DNA from: Arcobacter acticola
GTDB taxonomy: Bacteria > Campylobacterota > Campylobacteria > Campylobacterales > Arcobacteraceae
Assembly: GCF_013177675.1 (NCBI RefSeq)
Contig: NZ_CP042652.1
Coordinates: 2,852,001-2,916,000 of the forward strand
Length of the DNA stretch: 64,000 nt
Reading direction: 5' to 3'
The notes under the pieces are model-generated. The model saw only the letters and a list, made by a program, of their open reading frames with translations, searched no databases and was not told the origin of the DNA. A program made the position numbers and the translations under genes. This document shows positions 55,694 to 61,677 of the stretch, piece after piece. Within the stretch, counting starts at the first letter, position 1. Each line of letters starts with the position of its first letter.

Positions 55694-56620
55694 TTAAATA
55701 TTCAAATAACTCTTTAAATCTTCACAAATCATATCATCTATCCATTTTGGCTCTAGTATTTTTAGATTAGGTAACCAATATTTTATAATAGGAATTATTT
55801 CCATTTCATGGGTGATTTTAATTGAAATAATTGAACTTCCATCTTCATTTATTGATTCAAATATTTGAGAAGGTGAAATTGGTTTTCTTTTTATATATTT
55901 TGTAATATCTTTTGATATTTGTATTTTTACTTCAAATGGTTCTTTTGTGTTATCAAACCAGATACTTGAAACTTTTTCTAATATTCTATCTATTCTATCA
56001 TCAATTAAAAAAGTTGTACTTAGTGTTTTTAAATTTGATATATTTTTCAAATAGTATTTTTTAATTGATTCAGTATTTTTTTCATCAATTGCTAGAAGAT
56101 ACCAATATCCCTCAAAGTTTACTATTTTCAGTGGTTTCAATGTAAGATTTGAAATATCTGAATTATTTGATATATAGTTACAAGTTATTTCAAATTTTGA
56201 TTTTATAGCAATTTCAAGATGATGAATTATTTCTAATTTATCTTCAATATCTTCCATATTAATTTTTGCATAAATAGGATTATAATCATGATTTTTGATT
56301 TTTGATAATAGATTTTTTGCTTTAGTAGAAAATTGATTACCAACACCATCAACTAGTTTTTCCATAATATCTAAAATAACTTGTTCTTCTATTGATGTAG
56401 ATTTTTCTATTTTAAAACCGTCTTGCATTTTCCAAAGTCTATTATCTTGATAAATAGGAAAAGCAACTAGTCTTTCATTGAAATCTCTTTGAATTGTTCT
56501 AGTACTTACATTAAATTCATCTGCTAGTTCTTTTACTGATAAGCTATCACCATTGTATAGTTTAGATAGTATTGAAACTAATCTTGTTAATGTTTTATCA
56601 TAATCGTGTTTATATGCCAT
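55694..56620 (-). CDS. WYL-domain transcriptional regulator
   Basis: 308-residue regulator. Residues 1-65 form an HTH_11-type winged helix (VKELADEFNVSTRTIQRDFNERL). A WYL domain lies at about 135-205 (KFEITCNYISN, LKPLKIVNFEGYWYLLAIDE) and a C-terminal WCX-like region follows (PFEVKIQISKDI). WYL regulators often sense nucleic-acid ligands and control phage-defence operons. It is read in the same direction as the unknown small genes upstream and may regulate that cluster. Confidence 0.88.
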   Translation of the reverse strand: MAYKHDYDKTLTRLVSILSKLYNGDSLSVKELADEFNVSTRTIQRDFNERLVAFPIYQDNRLWKMQDGFKIEKSTSIEEQVILDIMEKLVDGVGNQFSTKAKNLLSKIKNHDYNPIYAKINMEDIEDKLEIIHHLEIAIKSKFEITCNYISNNSDISNLTLKPLKIVNFEGYWYLLAIDEKNTESIKKYYLKNISNLKTLSTTFLIDDRIDRILEKVSSIWFDNTKEPFEVKIQISKDITKYIKRKPISPSQIFESINEDGSSIISIKITHEMEIIPIIKYWLPNLKILEPKWIDDMICEDLKSYLNI

Positions 56621-56647
56621 TGTTTTTACTTTTATTTGAATTTTAAA

Positions 56648-57079
56648 TTATTCTACACAATTGTATTTTAATTGCACATATCTTTTTGTAGTTAAATCTT
56701 TATAAACCAACTCTTGGGAAATAACTCCACCTTTTTTTGGAGGTGGAGTTATTTTTATATTTCCAAGAGTTTTTGATTTTATATAAATATCAAAACCTAA
56801 AAGATAATCTAAATCATAATAATCATCATACTCTTCAACTTTTACACTTTCATTTGGTTTTACATTTTCATAATAATACTTAGGATTTTTCTCTAAAGCA
56901 GAATCTTCAATCAAACCAAAACTATCACTAGAAACTACATCTAAAGTCTCATCACTTTCATTTACAAAATATAAAGCTCCTTTATAATTTAGAAGAGAGA
57001 AAAGCACTTCTCTTTTTATAGGTCTTGGAGGAAATTCTGGATATTCCCATTTTAGATTATTTGTTCTATCTTGTTTCAT
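56648..57079 (-). CDS. Hypothetical protein in the WYL cluster
   Basis: 143-residue soluble acidic protein with a proline-rich start (PEFPPRPIKREVLFSLLNY) and a mostly beta-like sequence (YKGALYFVNESDETLDVVSSDSFG). AAAAGGA precedes the ATG. I do not recognise the family. Near its 3' end the codons for KITPPPKKGGVI contain a 13-bp inverted repeat. It lies 27 bp before the WYL gene. Confidence 0.55.
   Translation of the reverse strand: MKQDRTNNLKWEYPEFPPRPIKREVLFSLLNYKGALYFVNESDETLDVVSSDSFGLIEDSALEKNPKYYYENVKPNESVKVEEYDDYYDLDYLLGFDIYIKSKTLGNIKITPPPKKGGVISQELVYKDLTTKRYVQLKYNCVE
56719..56754 (-). repeat. 13-bp inverted repeat inside a coding sequence
   Basis: AAATAACTCCACC (56719-56731) and GGTGGAGTTATTT (56742-56754) are exact complements with a 10-nt loop. 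It is unusually GC-rich for this region and would form a stable hairpin in the mRNA. No T run follows on the minus strand. Confidence 0.6.
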
Positions 57080-57098
57080 TTATTCATCCTTTTTTACT

Positions 57099-57581
57099 TT
57101 AATCATAATATTGATAAGTAACCTTTATATCACTATAAATTTCACCAATATTTAATATATCTTCCCAGTTTAAATCACTATGGTCATAAAGAGAGTGAAA
57201 CAACCAACAATGATAATCATCTTTCATAATATGATTTTCCCAAGAATTAAATTCATTATGATTAGAATCATTCCAAGGATATATACTTCTTTTTATTGAG
57301 ATTCTTTTGAGATATTCATATATGATTGTTAAAAAATTATCATCATCTTTTTTATAAGAGGGATGATTTTCTTTTAACACAAATTTTATTTCTAATTCTA
57401 TTTCATAATCTTCTAATAAATCATCTTTATTAGATAGTTTATAAATCAAATCTTTATCAATTTTTATAGCTTCTTTTATTAGTTTATCTTGCAAATTTTT
57501 TAGTCTAATATTTAAGCTTTGTAATTCTTTTAATTGATAAATTGTTAAATCTTTTACATCCATAATAAATTGCCTCTTCAT
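57099..57581 (-). CDS. Hypothetical protein in the WYL cluster
   Basis: 160-residue soluble protein. The N-terminal 60 residues are a charged helical region (LKELQSLNIRLKNLQDKLIKEAIK). The C-terminus has a dense aromatic/His signature (YHCWLFHSLYDHSDLNW, then YQYYD) that looks like a conserved family hallmark, though I cannot name it. Two starts are possible: ATG 57581, or ATG 57563 with GAGG nine bases ahead. Its start lies inside the cREC-like fragment, read in another frame. Confidence 0.5.
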   Translation of the reverse strand: MKRQFIMDVKDLTIYQLKELQSLNIRLKNLQDKLIKEAIKIDKDLIYKLSNKDDLLEDYEIELEIKFVLKENHPSYKKDDDNFLTIIYEYLKRISIKRSIYPWNDSNHNEFNSWENHIMKDDYHCWLFHSLYDHSDLNWEDILNIGEIYSDIKVTYQYYD

Positions 57582-57645
57582 AACTTCTAACTATTACATC
57601 ATAATTATCTTGAGGAATTCTCAAGTCATCTAAATATAACTTCAT
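57505..57645 (-). pseudogene. cREC-like (cyclic-phosphate-processing receiver) domain fragment
   Basis: A 46-codon frame that starts MKLYLDDLRIPQD and continues YDVIVRSYEEAIYYG, closely matching the start of cREC receiver-like domains (pattern LYLDDLRxP...VRTxEEAI). The usual SFDHDLG segment and the rest are missing, so it is a remnant or a very short gene. GGAGAGG precedes the ATG, which overlaps the upstream gene's stop (TAATG). Its end overlaps the start of the gene at 57581. Confidence 0.5.
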
Positions 57646-58106
57646 TAAACCTCTCCTAAATCAATAGTATTCATATGTTTATGTTCTAAATTTCTAAAAT
57701 ACTTATGAAGCATTTGTTTGTTTTTTTTTGTTAATGATTTAATACTTTTCTTTTGTCTTGGAAATGAATCATGAATTGCCTTTTCATATTTCAAAAAAGT
57801 ATCAATTTCTTTTTTATATGGATATTGTTCATATAATAAAGCTTCAAACTCTAAAAAACCATTTTCTTCCACATGTATAATAAACATTCCTTTATTTGTA
57901 TCAAAAATATAAATACCTTGAACGCTCTCTTTCCAAGGTGTTCTTGATTTTAAATAAACTGTTGCACACCCTTTATCTTTACAATTACACTTCGAATATA
58001 TAAATAGTTTATTTTGTATATATCTATTTCTAAATTCTATTTTTACGAACTTAAAGAACCTTTTTAAAAATTCTAAAAAAATTGGTGTATCATTTAGTGA
58101 GTGCAT
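57645..58106 (-). CDS. Hypothetical protein in the WYL cluster
   Basis: 153-residue soluble protein. A short Cys motif (SKCNCKDKGCATVYLKS) near 38-55 could bind metal, followed by beta-like sequence (GIYIFDTNKGMFIIHVEENGFLEFEALL) broken by a loop and a basic helical C-terminus (RQKKSIKSLTKKNKQMLHKYF). Not recognised. Its stop overlaps the start of the cREC-like fragment, so the two were translated together. Confidence 0.5.
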   Translation of the reverse strand: MHSLNDTPIFLEFLKRFFKFVKIEFRNRYIQNKLFIYSKCNCKDKGCATVYLKSRTPWKESVQGIYIFDTNKGMFIIHVEENGFLEFEALLYEQYPYKKEIDTFLKYEKAIHDSFPRQKKSIKSLTKKNKQMLHKYFRNLEHKHMNTIDLGEV

Positions 58107-58117
58107 TTATCATGTCC

Positions 58118-58387
58118 TTATAAGTTTATATTTTCTAAATATATTGATTTTAAAATTTCTTTAGATTTTTCGCATAATTCAATTTCATGACAGCTTGGCT
58201 TTTCTGATTTTTCATATACATATTTAACAGGAACGGCATATTGTGAATGATACGAAGAACTACCCTCAAAAGGTTCAATTAACTTTACACAATAATCTTT
58301 TGACCAGTACTCTAGTTCACCTTTTAATAAAACACCATCTACTGTTGTTTCGATTTGAATTGTTTTTGTTTTTATATTTTTATTCAT
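58118..58387 (-). CDS. Small hypothetical protein in the WYL cluster
   Basis: 89-residue protein with a beta-rich N-terminus (IQIETTVDGVLLKGELEYWSK) and a helical end containing CHEIELCEKSKEIL. AAAGGA lies nine bases before the ATG. No known domain seen. It is the first gene of the minus-strand run that leads through the unknown genes to the WYL regulator, 11 bp before the next gene. Confidence 0.5.
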   Translation of the reverse strand: MNKNIKTKTIQIETTVDGVLLKGELEYWSKDYCVKLIEPFEGSSSYHSQYAVPVKYVYEKSEKPSCHEIELCEKSKEILKSIYLENINL

Positions 58388-58485
58388 TTTTCATTATCCT
58401 TTTATTTTAAAACAGTCGATACATTTTTTACTGTTTTTATATTGTAATTATAAGATAGCTATGTGACAACATTATGTCTGTTTAA

Positions 58486-59613
58486 TTAAATATTAATAAC
58501 ATAACTTACATTTCTACCAGCAGTTCCTTCTTTTTGTTTAATACATCCACATTCAATTAATTCAGATAAATCTCTTGATGCTGTGGCTGATGTAGTATCT
58601 GCAATACTCATATATTTTTTTTTACTTAAATTTCCTTTGAAATCATCAATTCCAATATCTAAAATAAAGTTAAGTACTTTTATTTGTCTTGCATTTAAAT
58701 TATTATTTTTATATTTATCCCAAAATTTTGTTTTTTGTACAATAAAAGCTAATTTCTTTTTTGTATCAAGTAATGCTTCATAAAGTGTAGATAAAAACCA
58801 TTCACACCAAATTGTAATATCAAGGTGATTATCCTCTTTTTTAATATATCCAGTTGTTTGTTCAAGTGCTTTATAATAAGCTTTTCTATTTGTATTTATA
58901 GCACTTGACATAGAGTAAAGTCTTGATATTTTTGAGTTTTCGATTTTTGATAAAACCAAATCTGTAATTGCTCTTGTGATTCTTCCATTTCCATCATCAA
59001 AGGGATGAATAATTACAAACCAAAGATGAGCAATACAAGCTTTTATTAATCCTTCTTTTGTTGAATTAAACCAAGTTAAAAAGTTATTCATTTCATCTTC
59101 AAGATTATCTCTTGGCGGTGCTTCATAATAAACTTCTTCATTTCCTGCATAGCCACCAACTATTTGCATAATATCATCACCTCTAAAAGTAGCTATATTA
59201 GTTTGATTAAATCCTTCATAATCTTTTGGAAAAATTGCACCATGCCAAGCAAAAAGTCTTTCAAGTGTTAAATCTTGATTGTAGTTTGTATTTGCATCAA
59301 TTAGCACTTCAATAAGATATTCAACAGAATTATCAATCTTTTTATAATCAATATCTCTAAAACCCATTTTCTTTTGAATAGATGCTTTTACACTATCACG
59401 ATTTAATATTTTTCCTTCAATTGCAGATGTTGCTATTGCTTCATTTTCAAGTGCTTCTATTTGTCTATTTATTACATTTGTATTATCCATAGTTTGAGTA
59501 ATAGCTATTAAGTAGCCTTGTTCTATTGATATTTTTTGGATTAAGTCTTCTAGTTTTTTAGAATCATAGGTAAAGTGTGGATAATCTTTTTGTTGCCATA
59601 TCCATTTTTTCAT
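58486..59613 (-). CDS. Fic family protein with C-terminal winged helix
   Basis: 375-residue Fic protein, an AMP-transferase-type enzyme. The catalytic motif HPFDDGNGR is at 203-211. The inhibitory motif T62-SAI-E66-G lies N-terminal (class II Fic), so activity is self-restrained. The N-terminal MKKWIWQQKDYPHF region is typical of this subfamily. Residues about 310-375 form a winged helix (IADTTSATASRDLSELIECG), suggesting DNA binding. An inverted-repeat site directly upstream fits autoregulation. GGA precedes the ATG. Confidence 0.9.
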   Translation of the reverse strand: MKKWIWQQKDYPHFTYDSKKLEDLIQKISIEQGYLIAITQTMDNTNVINRQIEALENEAIATSAIEGKILNRDSVKASIQKKMGFRDIDYKKIDNSVEYLIEVLIDANTNYNQDLTLERLFAWHGAIFPKDYEGFNQTNIATFRGDDIMQIVGGYAGNEEVYYEAPPRDNLEDEMNNFLTWFNSTKEGLIKACIAHLWFVIIHPFDDGNGRITRAITDLVLSKIENSKISRLYSMSSAINTNRKAYYKALEQTTGYIKKEDNHLDITIWCEWFLSTLYEALLDTKKKLAFIVQKTKFWDKYKNNNLNARQIKVLNFILDIGIDDFKGNLSKKKYMSIADTTSATASRDLSELIECGCIKQKEGTAGRNVSYVINI

Positions 59614-59624
59614 AAGATTTTTCC

Positions 59625-59691
59625 TTTATGATACGATTATTTATTATAATCATATCATAAATGATGTGAATAAACTGTTTTATCGTATCAT
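59625..59691. promoter_or_regulatory. Candidate operator of the fic gene: three copies of a half-site
   Basis: TTTATGATACGATTAT (59625-59640) and ATAATCATATCATAAA (59646-59661) are inverted with one mismatch in 16 and a 5-nt spacer. A third copy, TTTTATCGTATCAT (59678-59691), is in inverted orientation. The shared half-site ATGATACGAT lies just upstream of the fic ribosome binding site. Confidence 0.55.
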
Positions 59692-59720
59692 TTTCTAAAT
59701 ATTCTTTTTAATTTCATTTA

Positions 59721-60332
59721 TTATCCTAATAAATCTTCAACCGTATATCTATCTAAAATATATTTTTTCAACTTTTTAAATTCATCTATTAATATTTTAT
59801 TTGAATCATTTAATTTAGTTTTTAATTCAACTTTTAATTCATAAGTTGATACATCAATTTTATTATATTCATTTAGATAAATACTATCTGAATCATCTAA
59901 ATCAATTTTAAGAGCATTTGTATGTAATTGTTTTGAATTTTGTTCAATAAATCCAATACTATATTCTTCCATTATAAAACCATATAAGCTTTTTGCATTA
60001 TATATTTTATTTATATAACTTTCACTCATATCTTCATGACTTAGATATGATAGATTTAAAAGATATTCTTTAAGTGAATCATTTAATTTCTCTAAATCTT
60101 GATTAAGAAAAAATCTCCATTTATCAGAAGGCTTACCAAAAGATGAGTTTTGTAAATTGGCTTCATTAAAATCATGAACTAAATAATGGTTTGCAACTAA
60201 ATTAATATCACTTACTACTTCTTCTAAACATCTATATGTAGAATAAACTCTTTTAGGATTTTCTAGATTTTCTTCTTTTTTTAGTGCATCATCAAAAACT
60301 TTTTTTGTGATAAATATTATATCTTCTAACAT
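59721..60332 (-). CDS. Hypothetical helical protein after mcrC
   Basis: 203-residue soluble, mostly helical acidic protein with no recognised motif. I use the ATG at 60332, preceded by AAAGGGAAC; an open frame reaches back into mcrC but has no site there. It lies 58 bp downstream of mcrC on the same strand and 107 bp before fic. It may be an accessory subunit of the McrBC system, by position only. Confidence 0.55.
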   Translation of the reverse strand: MLEDIIFITKKVFDDALKKEENLENPKRVYSTYRCLEEVVSDINLVANHYLVHDFNEANLQNSSFGKPSDKWRFFLNQDLEKLNDSLKEYLLNLSYLSHEDMSESYINKIYNAKSLYGFIMEEYSIGFIEQNSKQLHTNALKIDLDDSDSIYLNEYNKIDVSTYELKVELKTKLNDSNKILIDEFKKLKKYILDRYTVEDLLG

Positions 60333-60390
60333 ATTTGTTCCCTTTTTTACTTTTTGTATAATAAAAGTATATAGTATTAAGTAGACAGCT

Positions 60391-61677
60391 TTATGTCTGA
60401 CTATATTTAAAAATCTCATACTTTTCTTCATTTTTATGAATTTCATTTTTAAAACAATGTTTATTTTCACATACATCAAAAAATAAAACATTTAAATGTA
60501 ACTCATCTTTTAATTTTTTCTCTTCATCATTTCTAAAATATTGATAAGAGTTTTGAATATCTAATCCATCATAAGGATAAATTAAATACATATATTTACA
60601 ATCTTTATATTTTGTTCCATATGCATATAATTGATACATATCACTTTGTGAGATACCTTGATGTGTTTTATCTTCACTAAGCAGTTTCCATTTTGTATCA
60701 GCTATTATTTCACCCTTATTAATAACTATATCAGGTTTTAATTGGAACTTTGAGATTTTTCCATCTAAGTAAGCTAAATGATGTTCTTTATCTTGAGCTG
60801 TAATATCATCAAAATTACCATTTCTCTTTAGATAATCATACACATAAGATTCAAAAAGTAAATTCATATCAAATAAAAGAGCAAATGCAACATCATTTCC
60901 TTTATAAGGTGAGAATGAATTTTCAAGTAAAAAAGTTTTGCACCATAAAAGAACTTGTTCATAATCTTTCATTTGTCTATTTAATTTTAGATTTGAGAAA
61001 TCTGTTTTTATATTATGTGAAATTCCCATTTCATCAAATACAAATAAAAATTCTCTAATTCTTTGCTGATTTTTATTTAACTTTGATTTTTTATACAGAT
61101 ATTGAAGTGTAGTTTTTATAAGCCTATTTTCTATTCTATCACTCATAAATTCTTCATATTGAACAAAAAAACGCTCTTTATGAATAGTGTTATATTTTAT
61201 TTGTTCAGATATTTTTAGTTTACCTTTTAAAAATCTTAGATTTTCTTCTTTGCTAATATAATCTGATTTTATACCTTTTTTAATAAGTTTAGATAACTCT
61301 TCTAAAAACATTGATATAAATATTTCAAGTAAAGGCATTTTTGAAGATTTTAGATTTGCCATATTAAAGTTTTTGAATGGAGATTTCTTTAGAGTTTTTA
61401 ACATCTTTATTAAAATCTCTTTTGATTTATTCTCATCTACATTTTGAATTTTAGGCAATATCTCTATTATTGTTCCATCTTTTGTTTGTATTACACCTAC
61501 ATAGTTTTGGGCTTGAAGAACTTTTCCAAACCCTTTTTTTGTAGTAATTTTTAGATATTGGGCTGTTTCTTCATTGTCTAATACAAATTTTTCTAATGCT
61601 TCAAAAGATTCAGGTTTAATATAATTTTCCTTATCTTCATCTCTATATTGAAGATATTGAAACTCTTTAATTATCAA
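60391..61677 (-). CDS. mcrC: McrC, nuclease subunit of McrBC restriction system
   Basis: 428-residue partner of McrB that supplies the PD-(D/E)xK endonuclease and stimulates GTP hydrolysis in the complex. The N-terminal region (KITTKKGFGKVLQAQNYVGV, IIEILPKI) is typical of the family. The nuclease core reads FQLKPDIVINKGEIIADTKWK near 325, with the catalytic Asp and DTK present. It starts within the last 11 bases of mcrB. Intact. Confidence 0.9.
   Translation of the reverse strand: MIIKEFQYLQYRDEDKENYIKPESFEALEKFVLDNEETAQYLKITTKKGFGKVLQAQNYVGVIQTKDGTIIEILPKIQNVDENKSKEILIKMLKTLKKSPFKNFNMANLKSSKMPLLEIFISMFLEELSKLIKKGIKSDYISKEENLRFLKGKLKISEQIKYNTIHKERFFVQYEEFMSDRIENRLIKTTLQYLYKKSKLNKNQQRIREFLFVFDEMGISHNIKTDFSNLKLNRQMKDYEQVLLWCKTFLLENSFSPYKGNDVAFALLFDMNLLFESYVYDYLKRNGNFDDITAQDKEHHLAYLDGKISKFQLKPDIVINKGEIIADTKWKLLSEDKTHQGISQSDMYQLYAYGTKYKDCKYMYLIYPYDGLDIQNSYQYFRNDEEKKLKDELHLNVLFFDVCENKHCFKNEIHKNEEKYEIFKYSQT

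Noticed and set aside
58118-59613. Fic and the neighbouring small gene as a toxin-antitoxin pair
   Set aside because: The Fic protein carries its own inhibitory motif (class II), and the small gene at 58118 has no antitoxin signature and is separated by about 100 bp.
60333-60491. N-terminal extension of the 59721 gene into mcrC
   Set aside because: The open frame exists but reads hydrophobic, low-complexity residues, overlaps mcrC and has no ribosome site; ATG 60332 has one.
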